Shown: positions 1 to 11,622 of the stretch, piece by piece | How positions within the stretch are numbered: position 1 is the first letter of the stretch | Layout: every line of letters begins with the position of its first letter | NCBI GenBank assembly: GCA_030522415.1 | Contig: CM060127.1 | Location: forward strand, 16,821,314-16,885,313 | Source of the DNA: Channallabes apus | Taxonomy: Eukaryota; Chordata; Actinopteri; Siluriformes; Clariidae | DNA: 64,000 nt | Reading direction: 5' to 3' | Notes under the pieces: model-generated | The model's database searches: none | Told to the model about the DNA's origin: nothing | Seen by the model: only the letters and a program-made list of their open reading frames with translations | Made by a program: the position numbers and the translations under genes

Positions 1-1326
1 ATTTTATATTATTTCAGGACAAACTGCATCACCTTGACACTGAACTGTTGTAGTGTGGAATTTCATAAATACATTCAATGAAACCCAGTCCATTACAGAA
101 CATCATGCACACACATTCACACCATGTTACACATCTATCAGCGGTTAGGGCAGTCAAACCAACTGCTTATATGTTTTTTTGTCATGTAGAAGGAAACTGG
201 AGGAACCCCCCTTACCATCTAGAATGTGATTCTGCACAGGTGGTAACCTGAGTTCATGATCAAACTCAAGGCTCTGGATCTGTGAAGCAGCATCTGAAAC
301 ATTTTATAGTTCACTTAATCAAAACAACAAAATAATGATGCTATTATTATTATTGTCATATTATTAGCATATTATCTCCTGTTGCTTTACTGTGACTACT
401 CATGTAGTACAGGGGAAAAACACTTTAAATACTACAGTGAATATCTTTTTTTACTTTACAGAAACTGGTCAGAATTTGGATTGGCAAGAGTTATATCAAG
501 GGTGGCATTGTTCATGCCTTGAACCTAATGAAATACCTTAAACTATTAAATATGCTTATTATATTATGTTAGGTTATGTTTTATATTATTACATATGTCA
601 TTATTAGTATTATATGTTTGTGTTTGAATTGTTTAATTGTTTGTAGTATATGCACTGTGTTCTCAAAAACACATGGGGTCATACATGATCGTGTATTGAA
701 AAAAGTTGTATTCCGAAGAAAATCACAGCTCCTAAATGAAACTATATATAGCAAAAAATAATTTCATTATAATGGGGAGAGGGTTAAAACTCGAATCTTT
801 TGATTGAAATTAAATAAAATACCTTGAGGTGGAATATTGAGAGATTCAGAGTTGTTTTTTTTATTTTCAGATTATAAAAGTAACAAACAGTGGAAGAAAA
901 CGACGAGATGAATAATCAGTCAACAAGGAAATAAAAAAGACAAAGTTACCTGTGCGGTATATGATACGTTTTATGTAGAATTTTGCAGCAGCAACAACAA
1001 CAAATAAATAAATAAATAAAGAAAGAAAGAAAGAAAATGCTTTCTTGTCACGTTTTATGGTTTATAACTTTTCAAAGTCAATTTTATGAAAAGAAAAGTG
1101 ACATCTAAACTCTCCAGTGTAAAAAGAAAAGATTGTGTCTTGAGCTCGGTGATTATTTAATCTTCAGACATTAAATTTTTACATTGCATCAAGGATTTTG
1201 TCACAGTGATTCTAAGACACTTTCTACAGGATGCTGATGGTTTCGCCTGAATGATTTGACAACTATGTTTAACCCTCTAAGAATAAAAAAAAAACACTAA
1301 CGACTGGGAGAACATGCTGTATGTAT

Positions 1327-1353
1327 TATTATAATAATAATAATAATAATAAT
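1327..1353. repeat. (ATA)n microsatellite
   Basis: About nine trinucleotide units in the sp8 upstream region, read directly from the sequence. Confidence 0.9.
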
Positions 1354-1504
1354 GACAACAAACACAACGGATACTAATACGTGATTCTTTGAGCTTTTAT
1401 TATGCGGAGCAGAGTGTGCGTTTGTTAAGACTATAACCTGAGTGAGCTTGGTGGTCATCTCTGTACGAGTCATGTTGTTTGTGGGCTCCGTGTGATATTT
1501 TATA

Positions 1505-1600
1505 GCCTGCTATTTCACGCAACGTTGCGCGCGCTAATTTCTTTATGATGGGCAGCTAATTGCATGGCGGTTAATTACAGCGGTTTGAGTAGTGCGCTTT
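1505..1600. promoter_or_regulatory. Candidate homeodomain-rich conserved element
   Basis: A CpG-containing block sits inside AT-rich DNA. It has a 10-bp palindrome GCAACGTTGC (1519-1528), a TAATTG core (1558-1563) and TTAATTAC (1571-1578), both homeodomain-type sites. It lies 2.6 kb upstream of the sp8 start. Enhancer function is inferred only from motif density and location, and I could not test conservation. Confidence 0.3.
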
Positions 1601-1859
1601 CATTAGAACAAATATTTTTATTAGCATGTATTTGAGATCTAAAAATAAATATATAATAGGAAAACGCAATATTAAACAAAGAAAATGCATATAATTATGC
1701 TTGAGATCTAGGGTATTTAAAAATCCGAATTGCTTGAATGACCAGAATAAAAAAAAACTTGCATTGCATTAGAAGAATTTTTAAGCATGCATCAAAACAA
1801 CAATTAAGTCGCCCTCTTGCCATTTTTTCCTGACATTAAAGCCAGGCTGGCATTTTTCT

Positions 1860-1990
1860 TCCCCCGCAGAATTGTTCGAAAGCACGCGAATCGCGCTGCG
1901 TTTTGTCCGCGCGCGCTGGTCCGTGATAATGCGCTCATTATGAAGCCACGAAGGGAACAGGTTTCAAACGGGGATTCACGAGCGCGATAT
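1860..1990. promoter_or_regulatory. Candidate GC-rich regulatory block
   Basis: A CpG-dense patch (CGCGAATCGCG, CCGCGCGCGC) is followed by an imperfect palindrome at 1926-1941 (ATAATG, 4-bp centre, CATTAT), which resembles paired homeodomain sites. A 65-codon open frame overlaps it (1817-2014) but has no recognisable protein signature. I read this as a possible sp8 enhancer. Confidence 0.3.
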
Positions 1991-2152
1991 CCACCGCCAT
2001 CCGTGTGGGAATAGAAGAGCTGAAAAGACGGAACATCTGTTCCGGACCGGCCTGCCGTTTAGCTCAACCTGTACACCGGGCTTTGAAGTTTGCGACAGGG
2101 GTGAATGATGGGGACCTTATGGCACTGTAGATGCATGAGAAAATCATTAAGG

Positions 2153-2155
<3 letters not shown>

Positions 2156-2188
<33 letters not shown>
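2156..2188. repeat. (CA)n microsatellite
   Basis: An uninterrupted CA run. It creates a spurious Val/Cys-rich frame on the - strand. Confidence 0.95.
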
Positions 2189-2193
<5 letters not shown>

Positions 2194-3225
2194 AAAGAGA
2201 CATAGAATGTGTATGTGTGTGTGAGAGAGAGTCTGGCTTGGGGAAATGTTGCATATGTTATTAAACATCACAGTGCAAATTTTGTGCAAAGTTTTACCTT
2301 GTGGTTGTTTTAAAAAAACAGTAAACGTTTTCTTTGTATGTGTGCGCAAGCGTTTTAATAACTTTAATTTAACAAGAAAGTTTCCCAAATCTACACTATT
2401 GAGATTCACCAAAGCAAGTAATTAGCGGAGAGACATTTTAATGTAGCCTATACCAAGTCTAATTGGAGAAAAGTTCACTAGATCCTCCTTAGATTATTTC
2501 AACAAAGATTTTGCAGCTCGTAGACTCAGTCAAGAACCATGTGAACACTACGGTTACAGAAGGTAGTTAAAGAACAAAATATAAAATTATTCTTTAGAGG
2601 ATCAAAAACGTCATTTTCTATGGCAAAGCTCTAAACCCCAATTTCAACATTTACGTATATTCATAAATGAAAGATATAAGTTATAATGTTGATTAAAAAA
2701 AGATGCAGTCAGGATTAAAGAGTCCAACAACTGCGAGAATTTTTGGCTCATTCTAATAAAAAATATTTAGAGTTGTCGATTTATCACAGTAATATTAACT
2801 TTTTTCATTCAAAATGAATAATTATTAGGAACTGTTGTGCAAAATGTAGGCACAACGGGTCATCATACATAAACATAACACCATCATAACAATAAATAAT
2901 GCAACATTTTCGCACATTTTCTCACTGTCCACTGGTCACACGGGACCCAGTCTGATGTCCAGATAAAGATAAAGGGATTTAATAGACTTTGTCTTTTATT
3001 TTGCTCTGTAACCAGTTTGGTCAGGGTCGAAAAGGATACACGTCATATCAGGCAAATAAAACCACGCGTGATTAAAACACGCCACTTTATTAAATTTGAA
3101 TTTCAAATGAAATGTAGGCTGTCGGCGTGAAGAGCATGTTAATGCGTTCAGTTCGGTTCAGTGTGCTTTAGGAGACTCGCGTGTACATATCATTTTATTT
3201 GCCCTTTATTATTCTTCTGTAGTCA

Positions 3226-3275
<50 letters not shown>
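3226..3275. repeat. (TTA)n microsatellite
   Basis: About 16 TTA units, seen directly. Confidence 0.95.
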
Positions 3276-3699
3276 GCTATTCGTAAATACCTATAAATTG
3301 AGAAAAGAGAAAAATGAAAAGAAGATTATACCCACTTAAAATGTTCCTTGTTCTATAAAAGAAAAAAAAATAGAAGAAAAAAATCTGACAAACAAATTAA
3401 GGGTGCCGATATAGATATGTGTGTTGTGTTTTTTGTTGTTGTTTGTTTTGTGTTTTTTAGTTGTTGCTGTTTTGTCCCTATAAACGATATGTAGAACTCT
3501 GCCACAGAAGATTTCCCATTCACACAAAAAAATAAACTTTCTACGCAGATCTAAAGGATTTAAAAACCTTTTGAGTATCACTTTGTATAAATTAAACAAA
3601 CTTCTAAAATAATGGGAACGTTCACCTTAATGTAAATGAAGTGAAAAGCAAAGGGGGCAACAAGGATGAGGTTAATGCTTTTTTCCTCTCTTTTTCATA

Positions 3700-4216
3700 T
3701 TTGACGCGGTCGTCCTGCCGCGTGCACTCCCACTTCCGCCCCTTGGGCTGGCCGACCACGCCCTCACAAGGCACAATGACCCGTGAGCCCCACTTCACAG
3801 ATTACACATAATTATTAGGATCCGTGTATGAGTACTGACATAAAAGCAGACATTCTTATAAAAAAGGTTTACCCTAAAACGATAAACACTCTGTATGATT
3901 ATTCAGTTTGGAAGAACCTATAATGATTCCCTGCAGAAAAAAAAATCAACATAGTGCTTTATTATCAAAATGAACATATTTTTTTTTTTTGCTCGAAGAG
4001 CAGAGACGTCAGCGGTGATGACTTCACGACTTCCTCGAATCTGATTGGTTGACAGCCGAGCCTGTGGAACTTCAAAGCCAGAGAGGAACTACAACTGCAG
4101 TGGGAAAGGGGCGGCGAGCGCCAGTACATGACAATACTGCTTAAAAAATCTAAACAACAAGAACAAGTGCGTAGTCTATAAATGTAAAGGTATTCTCAAA
4201 GTTTGACAGTTCTGGG
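3700..4216 (+). promoter_or_regulatory. sp8: sp8 promoter and 5' UTR region
   Basis: The region directly upstream of the sp8 ATG becomes GC-rich. Visible motifs are an Sp/KLF-type CCACGCCC (3756-3763), a CRE-like half site GACGTC (4005-4010), TGACTTCA (4019-4026), an inverted CCAAT box ATTGG (4044-4048) and a GC box GGGGCGG (4108-4114). No clear TATA box is placed relative to these, so the start site is probably near 4110-4200. The motifs are seen in the sequence; the promoter assignment follows from position. Confidence 0.6.
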
Positions 4217-4237
4217 ATGGCAACTTCACTTCTAGGG
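4217..4237 (+). CDS. sp8: sp8 coding exon 1
   Basis: Seven codons, MATSLLG, end at the donor GGG|GTAAGT in phase 0. The 368-bp intron ends at the acceptor TCCAG|GAAGAG. The short first exon matches the longer isoform of vertebrate Sp8 and Sp9, which supports this start over the internal Met. Confidence 0.9.
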
Positions 4238-5934
4238 GTAAGTAAGAGCTTACTATTTCTGAATGGCATTTTCATTTTCGTTTTTCCAAAGGTAGTTTGC
4301 TTTGCTCATTGTTGAAAATGTTCAGAAGTTTGAAATATACCTGAACAGTTGTGATAAAAAAAACTACATTTAAAAGGCGAAAGATGTTACATTTACTTGT
4401 GCAATAGTTACACTACATTTGATTTCTCTATTACATAAAGCGTGTTTTTTTTGGAGGGAATATGCTACTAATAAAAACGTGCATATTATAGTATAATAAT
4501 TTTCTATTCAAAATGATCTTATATATTTTGAAAATATTGTACTGAGACAATATTTCTTTCTCTTTGGCTTAACATGCTTCTACTTGTTGTCTGTAATCAC
4601 TCCAGGAAGAGCCCAAGTTTGGATCTACTCCTTTAGCCATGCTGGCTGCAACCTGTAACAAAATCGGCAGCCCGAGTCCTACATCTGCCATGATATCGGA
4701 CAGCGCTTCATTTGGGAAAGGCTTCCATCCTTGGAAAAGAGGCTCTCCGGGAAGTTGCAGTCTCGGCTCGAGTTTGTCATCCCGAGGCGGGAGCGGCCTG
4801 GCAGAGACATTTAACGCAAACGGTTCTCCAGTTTCCAGCGCTTTCTCACTAACTGCCAGCAGTGCGTCCGGCAGCCCCTTCGGGAGCGATTACTCCGCGT
4901 TTCAGACTTCTGTATCCATCTCAGGCGGATCTCAGGAGCCAAGCTCACAGCCCGTGTTCATCTCCAAAGTGCACACCTCCGTGGACAGCCTTCAGGGCAT
5001 CTACCCGAGAATGGGCGTCGCGCACGCGTACGACTCTTGGTTCAAATCGGGTATCGCGGCTGGGGACGTGAGCGCGTCGGCCGGCGCGTCGGCTTGGTGG
5101 GACGTAGGCACGGGTTGGATCGACAATCCACTGGGTGCCAATGGCCTCCAGACCTCGCTGCATTCTCCGTTAGGAGGCTACAACTCGGACTACTCGGCAG
5201 CGCTGGGCCACTCCGCGTTCAGCGCCGCTTCATCGCCGCACCTGCTCGCCGGCGGGCAGCACTTAGTGGACGGGTTCAAGCCCGTATTGCCGGCCTCGTA
5301 TCCAGACTCTAGCACGAGCTCAGTAGCTGGCGCTAGCGGAGCTGTCCTCACCGCATCGCCCGCTGTAACCCTTGCTGGCTCTCCACGCTCGTCTGCGCGA
5401 CGTTATGCAGGTAGGGCGACCTGCGATTGCCCAAACTGCCAAGAGGCTGAACGACTCGGACCTGCAGGAGCGAGCCTACGGCGCAAAGGGCTGCACAGTT
5501 GCCACATCCCTGGCTGCGGTAAAGTCTACGGCAAGACGTCTCATCTGAAGGCGCACTTGCGCTGGCACACGGGAGAGCGGCCGTTCGTGTGCAACTGGTT
5601 GTTTTGCGGCAAGAGGTTCACACGCTCCGATGAGCTCCAGAGGCACTTGCGCACGCACACCGGCGAGAAGCGTTTCGCCTGCCCCGTGTGTAACAAGCGC
5701 TTTATGCGCAGCGACCATCTAAGCAAACACGTGAAGACGCACAGCGCCGGCGGCACCGAAAATCCAACATCGAACGTCGGTGTGTGCAAAAAGGGTAGCG
5801 ACACCGACAGTGAACAGAGCGCGCCGGGCAGCCCTGCGTGCCAGTCTCCAGATAATCCTGCGCATTACGGATCCAGTCCAGACGGCAAGCACGAGCGGCC
5901 ACAATTCAATCAACTGAACAATCTGAATTTGTAA
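4217..5934 (+). CDS. sp8: Transcription factor Sp8 (two coding exons)
   Basis: The CDS is the join of 4217-4237 and 4606-5934, 449 residues. Sp8 is a nuclear Sp/KLF activator that binds GC and CACCC boxes and acts in limb or fin ridge and forebrain patterning. The start MATSLLG, then [21 protein letters not shown], carries the family N-terminal Sp box. A Ser/Gly/Ala-rich activation region follows. The Buttonhead box ([10 protein letters not shown]) is near residues 275-285. Three C2H2 fingers occupy residues 306-328, 336-358 and 366-386, with intact Cys/His ligands and TGE(R/K) linkers. Sp8 rather than Sp9 is indicated by the central segment [13 protein letters not shown] and the GSPSP start. 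Translation could also begin at the internal Met at 4639, as in a shorter Sp8 isoform. Teleosts have sp8a and sp8b; which one this is cannot be settled here. Confidence 0.95.
4606..5934 (+). CDS. sp8: sp8 coding exon 2 (main exon)
   Basis: This exon begins in phase 0 with EEPKFG and carries the activation region, Buttonhead box and all three zinc fingers. It stops at TAA (5932-5934) after a Ser/Pro-rich tail with a SDTDSE motif. The coding DNA is much richer in G+C than its flanks. Short open frames in other phases here are shadows. Confidence 0.95.
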   Translation, partial: EEPKFGSTPLAMLAATCNKIGSPSPTSAMISDSASFGKGFHPWKRGSPGSCSLGSSLSSRGGSGLAETFNANGSPVSSAFSLTASSASGSPFGSDYSAFQTSVSISGGSQEPSSQPVFISKVHTSVDSLQGIYPRMGVAHAYDSWFKSGIAAGDVSASAGASAWWDVGTGWIDNPLGANGLQTSLHSPLGGYNSDYSAALGHSAFSAASSPHLLAGGQHLVDGFKPVLPASYPDSSTSSVAGASGAVLTASPAVTLAGSPRSSARRYAGRATCDCPNCQEAERLGPAGASLRRKGLHSCHIPGCGKVYGKTSHLKAHLRWHTGERPFVCNWLFCGKRFTRSDELQRHLRTHTGEKRFACPVCNKRFMRSDHLSKHVKTHSAGGTENPTSNVGVCKKGSDTDSEQSAPGSPACQSPDNPAHYGSSPDGKHERPQFNQLNNLNL

Positions 5935-6800
5935 AATACACGGTAAAATTGCGTTAAGGCTCTGTCAGTAAGACGAACTGTATCGAACCAGTACAGAACG
6001 TGCGTAACGAAAAACATTTTTAAAAATGTTACCTAATATTTTATCTTAAAGTCTCAGGTGTCTTCATAAACACAGGCCAGGAGCAGTAACCTACACTGTA
6101 AAAGCCTGGAGACCGTGCGTCAAAGAAATTTCATTGAAAAACACGCTTCTGTTTACTGTATATATGTGTTGAGGTTTACTATGGAATATCTTGTTTGATT
6201 TAACGATACTGAGGCACTTTACTCTTCATATTTAAAAACGGTTTACTTTATGGTAAACTGATCCACCATCAACTCAGCAAAACAGCACTGAGTGTATCTG
6301 GTATTTTCAAAACCTTGAATGGTGTTTGGATGGAAACAAAAATCGATTAAATGTTGCTTAGTTATCAGTGAAGGCATTAATGGCCTTTAGGACATTTGTG
6401 AAATGTACTCAAGCAGATTTAAAAAAAAAAAAAAAAAAATCAAATACCAGTGTGGTTTTGTACTGTAGTTTTTTCATTTCTTTGTGACTCGAAACTGCTC
6501 AGATTTTTCCCCACAGTGCGCCGAAATGTTCAGTTTCTCCTGGAAAACAAACTGAAAAGTTGTACATAAAGTGTCTCTCAGTTTTATTTATCCATGAGGT
6601 TGAACTGTACTTTGAAGTCACTTTGGATTTATATTTATGATTTTAGAATAGGATCATTTATATCAGGTTGTTAATCTTTTTTTTTTTTATTTAATCATTT
6701 TTGTTTGTTTAATTTAATTGCGCATGTGTGTTTGTATTTACTGACGATTGGTTTTAAGGTTAATATCTCTTAATAAAGTCAGATTGAATTTGACTGCAAA
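5935..6800 (+). terminator. sp8: sp8 3' UTR and poly(A) signal
   Basis: AT-rich non-coding DNA follows the stop codon. A canonical AATAAA lies at 6772-6777 after a T-rich stretch, giving a 3' UTR of about 0.85 kb. Another A-run at 6420-6439 is a homopolymer, not a signal. The transcript end is inferred. Confidence 0.6.
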
Positions 6801-7481
6801 CTAAATTCAGTTCTTTTGGTCTCCTGCAGCTATAAAACGAGTCAAGAAAAATCCTAAATTACTGTGCTGCTTTATGACGTGCAGCTATCTCGTTAATTAA
6901 AAGTTAATTAAAACTTTATTATTTAAATAACTATTAAAACAATTGTAAAGCACATGTCATTGTGAGTGTTAAGTTCAGTTTTGAAAGTGTTTCATTGCAA
7001 AATATCGCATTTTATATAATTGTCAAATGATGTAGCCTATATAAGAATTATGACTGGAGTGTACTACAGTGTCTAAAAAAAAACTTACCTTATTTGGGCA
7101 TGGCTTGGTTCCTTTAGTTATCAACGCTCAGCCAGGTTATTTCATGTTTGAGGCTTTGTACAATAATAATAATAATAATAATCATAATAATGTTACCAGG
7201 TTGGATTTTCTCCCTACACAAATCATGTATGGTAAAGTCCTTGCTTAAAACGCATTAAATTTGTCACTTTATTTAATAATAAAAAAAAATATGAATAAAA
7301 TAGAAAATAAAAAAAAAGAATAATAATCGCAACAAAAATTACAAGTACAACAATCTATCGACAGTCTGGACGTCATTTTAATAACTTAATCAATCTATAC
7401 AGCAAAACCGCATTTATTTGGATGTCTTTAATGCAGAATAGGATCATTTGTTATATATATTTTAAAAAATACTGGGATAGT

Positions 7482-7514
7482 CTGTGTGTGCGTGTGTGTA
7501 CGCGCGCGCGCGTG
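7482..7514. repeat. Alternating GT/GC tract
   Basis: A run of GTGTGTGCGTGTG, then TACGCGCGCGCGCGTG, alternates purine and pyrimidine with little interruption. Such tracts can adopt Z-DNA; whether this one does is not known. Confidence 0.8.
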
Positions 7515-8080
7515 TTGGAGGGGGGTCGTTTGAACAAAAATCAAATGCATGTGCAGGACAGTTAGCTGAAGAAGGTTAGTGCGGTAAAGTTGTGTCGTTG
7601 GAGATTTATTCATCCAGAAACTTCAAATCTGTGTGTTTCCAACTTTACCGCAATGTTTACCGTTTAGTAATGAAAAAGAGAGAGTAAAGTACTTGGTTTT
7701 GTATCTCGTAGTGTGTTTTTGCAAAGTCTGCATTTCCTCTGCCTGGATATTCTCTGTTCATCTAATCTACTGGGCACTCTCAGTCTGGACACAGCACGGA
7801 AAAGAAAAAAAATTCTTTTAAAAAGCTAGAAAAGTTGGAGTGACCACGAAATAGTGTTTACATATTGTTTGACTTATAAGTTTTACAATCGCTGCTGAAG
7901 CAAAGATTAGAGATAAGAGACTTATATATTGCCAACTATCCTATAAAATAACATTATATGTTATTAGAACATGCACATTGATTTAAAATGCTGATTTGGA
8001 GATCCTTCATCTTCACTGAATGATAATTATCAGCGTTTTTCTCATTTAGTTTGAATATTTGAATAATATAGAATGCAGGA

Positions 8081-8082
<2 letters not shown>

Positions 8083-8131
<49 letters not shown>
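8083..8131. repeat. (TTA)n microsatellite
   Basis: About 16 TTA units followed by decayed AAT/AAC triplets to about 8180. Confidence 0.95.
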
Positions 8132-8132
<1 letters not shown>

Positions 8133-8397
8133 ACAATAATAACAATAACAATGACAATAATAACAAAAACAACAACATTTCAACCATATAATAATATTAT
8201 TATAATAATAATTTAACCTTATTGTGACAACAAAAAGCCACGCCCCAAAAACACATCACCACTATAAAATCGTATAAAAATCAGTCAGTATATGCCACTT
8301 ATGATATCATATGATATATATTTTACATGCAATTTACTGTTTCGGAAGACGCCAAAAAAAGAAATCAAACTTTATTTGCTTTTTCCGTGTTATCTTG

Positions 8398-8411
8398 GCG
8401 CCCTCTGGTGA
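8398..8411 (-). promoter_or_regulatory. CTCF-like motif
   Basis: The minus strand reads TCACCAGAGGGCGC, a close match to the vertebrate CTCF core CCASYAGRKGGC followed by GC. It lies between the 3' ends of sp8 and itgb8. Binding is inference. Confidence 0.45.
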
Positions 8412-8685
8412 CGCAAAAAAGAAGCTGTTGGAATACATTGTTTCAAATATACGGAGATCCACAGAGGCAGATCCTATCCGTAACAAATGAATGCAGCAGA
8501 GAACAAACTTTTATAAACACAGAATATATTCTGCTTCATTTTTCAAAACTCCAAACACTTCATTTTACCATATATAATGGTAACAGAATAATAACAACTA
8601 ATCTATTCACATTATAGATAATTCTAAAACAATTGATCAGAGACCAATTTATGGCAGTTTAAATTCACTATATGAGACTGTCAAG

Positions 8686-8996
8686 GGGACACACGGTGGT
8701 GGAGTGGTTGGCACTGTTGCCTTGCACCTACAGGGTCTGGGTTTGATTCCTGACCAGGGTTGATTCTGTGTGATTCTGTTGATTCTGGAGTTTGCATGTT
8801 CTCCCCATGTTTGGTGGGCTTCCTCCGGGCACCCTGTTTCCTCCCACAGTCCAAAAACCTCAGATTAGGATAACTGGTGCTCCCAAATTGCATGTAGATT
8901 GTGGGTATGTGTAACCTGAATACAGAATACAGTGGTATAGACAATAAGTGAGAACCCTGAATACAAGATAAAGCAGTGTAGACAATGAATAAGTGA
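8686..8996 (+). mobile_element. V-SINE (DANA-like), diverged copy
   Basis: The tRNA-like head with box-A/B-type words (GTGGTTGGCACTGTTGCC, GGGTTTGATTCC) is followed by the conserved V-SINE core (GGAGTTTGCATGTTCTCCCC, CTTCCTCCGGG). The 3' part has decayed repeats ending in AATAAGTGAG. It is older than the copies at 19292 and 20116. Confidence 0.8.
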
Positions 8997-9269
8997 GTGT
9001 GTTGGTTGTCTCTTTAAAAAGTCTGAATTCCAGAAATTGATATGTCTTCTGATTGATCCCTTGCCATAATTGGGAGTTAATTGGTAGCACAATGTAATTA
9101 TTTAGATAGCACAGTTATGACCTTCATTAAATGAGATACTCCAAGCACTTCATCAAAAACATGGATGATCACCAATCTGGTTCATCCTTAGGATCAATTT
9201 CCAACCAACAGCTACTTCAATTAAAGGATGCAGGCTGTTTGTCAGTACAGTGTATTACAAAAACTACAG

Positions 9270-9720
9270 CAGGGGGTAGAGATTTTTCTTACAAAGCCCC
9301 AAAGTTATGAAATGGCCTTCCAATTGATGTTCGCGACTCAGATTCTGTCTTAGTATTTAGTTTTAAGCTGAATTTCCTACATCATTCAATAATGAACTGG
9401 ACTCTATATTAACTTAAAAACATCATGTTATATCGGGCTGCCTAACACAGTATACTGTAACTGCGAAACAGTTCCTACTATAACCCAATTGAGGTTGGGT
9501 TCCATGTTGAGTCTGGTTCCTGTTAAGTTCGTTTCCTATTGCCATCTCAGGGAAGTTTTCTTTGCTATCGGCTTGCTCATCAGTGACAATCTGATCATTT
9601 TGATTCATAAAAATTTTCGCACATTTCATACACATTTCCATAATTTTCTTTTGATTCTGTAAAGCTGCTTTGTGACAATGACCATTGTTTAAACCGCTAT
9701 ACTGTACAAATAAAATTAAG
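9270..9720 (+). mobile_element. LINE 3' end fragment
   Basis: One frame reads RDFSYKAPKL, a stop, then NGLPIDVRDSDS, resembling the C-terminal end of fish LINE ORF2 proteins. A 3' UTR follows that contains GTAAAGCTGCTTTGTGACAA and ends with CAAATAAAATTAAG. The same 3' end recurs at 28235-28320 (-) and 31615-31865 (+). It is broken by stops. Clade is uncertain. Confidence 0.6.
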
Positions 9721-9724
9721 TTAC

Positions 9725-10010
9725 ATTTCCGGGTCTGTGCATGTGGAGTTTTCATGTTCTCCCCATGCATGTTAGGTTTCCTCCTGTTACTCTGGTTTCT
9801 TCCTAGTCCAAAGACAGGCAGAATAGACTAAATTGCATGTAGTAGGTGAATGAGTGAGTGAAGGTGCGAGTGTGCATGCTTGTGACCTGCGAAGGATTGG
9901 AACCCCATTCAGGGTATACCCTGCCTTGTGCCCCCTGGGATTCCCAGATAGACTCCAAGACTTCTGTGTCTCTGACCAGAATAACCGGTATAGAGAATTA
10001 ATAAGTGAGA
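9725..10010 (+). mobile_element. V-SINE, 5'-truncated
   Basis: The V-SINE core is present (GTGGAGTTTTCATGTTCTCCCC, TTTCCTCC, AGTCCAAAGACA), then the 3' body ending in ACCGGTATAGAGAATTAATAAG. The tRNA-like head is missing. It begins at the LINE 3' end, so one element may have inserted beside the other. Confidence 0.75.
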
Positions 10011-10688
10011 GTGATATAAATAATGAAATTGACATGTCTACCTACATAAACAATACACTTTATGGATAATATTTGTAATTGCATATTGTGCTACCAACGG
10101 GCTTTATTAATGCAACAGCTGATGAAAATCAGGTTCTCCCTCTTTATTAATAAGCAAATAATAAGTAATATGAAAACAAAACAGTGCAAGTGATGGGATT
10201 TTTATTGAAACAATGTATTTAAAATCAAATCAAACAACAGAACAACAAAAGTGCTGTGAACAGGAATAATGCCCAATTGTTCAGTGATCTGCCTGGCGCA
10301 CAAACTATCAATGGTTGCATTGTGTTCAAGTACAAATCTACTGATTTAGTGTTTTATATATAACTAATGCTTTTGAAATATGGACTAATAGCACTTAATT
10401 CCTTAACTTCAACATTCTACTAAGCAGTAAAAAAAAAAGCATCTATAATTAACAAAAATAAACGATATTAAATCAATAAATAAACAACTTAGTGTCAAGA
10501 ACAACATTTGATTGTAAACAGTGTTGAAACTAGTCTACGACAAAAGAAAGACTGGAATGTCCAACAGACCTCAGTTCTGTATCAGTACTGCATCAGCTCA
10601 TGGAAATGGAGCATCGCTGGAATTCAGTAGTTTGACGCACACAAGTGCAGCTCACTTGGCTATTCACATTTTCAAATGCGCGCACACA

Positions 10689-10689
<1 letters not shown>

Positions 10690-10737
<48 letters not shown>
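10690..10737. repeat. (CA)n microsatellite
   Basis: About 24 CA units, within the probable itgb8 3' UTR. Open frames across it are artefacts. Confidence 0.95.
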
Positions 10738-10739
<2 letters not shown>

Positions 10740-11214
10740 CGTAAGAGTACCCCAAGTGACCACGGACCCAACATGAACCACCCATACAGTAAAATTCCAG
10801 TTTTTTACAGCACATCCCAAAGTAAAGTATTATTTGAGATGGACAAAGTGCAGTTATTACTGTAAGTATGACCCACTCAACTAAACTGTACATTACATCT
10901 GAATCAGATGCTCTACATAGCTGTAATACACACATTTATACATAGTAACTATGCAATTTGTTAAATGTGGACCCACAGAAACCACGATTAAACACATATC
11001 CCACAGATTTCCAAAGGTGGTCCAGGGAAACCCATCTGTCTAGAACATTTTAGTGTTTTCTCATCTTTAACAAACATTTCTGTACCTAACATTCTGAAAC
11101 ACTAGATCATGCAAAACAGGGGGGTCTCTATGTCCACGAATAAGACCCGGTTATGTAAGTACCTACTGTAAATGCCACTCTAATTCAAAATATTTCTTGG
11201 TCCTGTCTAATCTC

Positions 11215-11228
11215 CCACAAGATGGCAG
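11215..11228 (+). promoter_or_regulatory. CTCF-like motif (weak)
   Basis: CCACAAGATGGCAG matches the CTCF core apart from A at the usual Y position. It is on the plus strand, opposite in orientation to the motif at 57431-57445. Binding is untested. Confidence 0.3.
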
Positions 11229-11622
11229 TCTAACGCAAGCTAAACAAAACTGGCTTAAACTTGAGGTCTGCTATGGCTGTGACGTAGTGCTGAAGGAAAA
11301 AATCTTAGTGTTACATTGCGACAAACTGACTTAAATAAACACTACAAACATAAATAAAACCTTAACTTATTTTTAACTTAATAAAAAAAAAAAATCCAGT
11401 ACCATTGCTCATCCAAGAACATAAATATGCAGAGGTCAATTAATAGCAGGGGCTGTATGAAGTATATTTAGTACTAGAAGTACCAAACAGACCAAAATAA
11501 AGATGCACCTCATGCACAAAAACTGAAATCAACTCCAAAACCACAAAAACCATGGAGTGTGCTTTCCGCATTCATTTGCTTATTGCTCTTGCTCGCATCC
11601 TTTCTTTCTTTCCCTCTGCCTG

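Larger units (their letters stand above)
1..3699. other. sp8 upstream intergenic region
   Basis: No coding region can be supported here. The open frames are short, AT-rich or run through simple repeats. The stretch contains microsatellites (ATA, CA and TTA) and two unusually GC-rich, motif-dense blocks near 1500-1600 and 1860-1990, listed separately. Because sp8 is a developmental transcription factor gene, distal enhancers are expected here, but that is inference. Confidence 0.6.
6801..8397. other. Intergenic region between sp8 and itgb8, proximal part
   Basis: AT-rich DNA with no supportable gene. It holds (AAT)n near 7149-7180, an alternating purine-pyrimidine tract at 7482-7514 and (TTA)n at 8083-8131. 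Confidence 0.6.
10103..11622 (-). terminator. itgb8: Probable itgb8 3' UTR
   Basis: This lies downstream of the itgb8 stop codon on the minus strand. No coding signal is seen. Minus-strand AATAAA signals lie at 10201-10206, 10143-10148 and 10103-10108, so the transcript may end near 10.1-10.2 kb, giving a 3' UTR of about 1.4-1.5 kb. It contains the CA repeat at 10690-10737. The end is inferred and needs transcript data. Confidence 0.4.

Noticed and set aside
4606..5934. Identity as sp9 instead of sp8
   Set aside because: The zinc fingers are shared, but the N-terminal GSPSP and the [13 protein letters not shown] segment match Sp8, and linkage to itgb8 agrees.
10593..10935. Minus-strand frames rich in Cys/Val
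   Set aside because: They are translations of the CA microsatellite at 10690-10737. The same applies to frames at 15595-16028 and 55366-55706.
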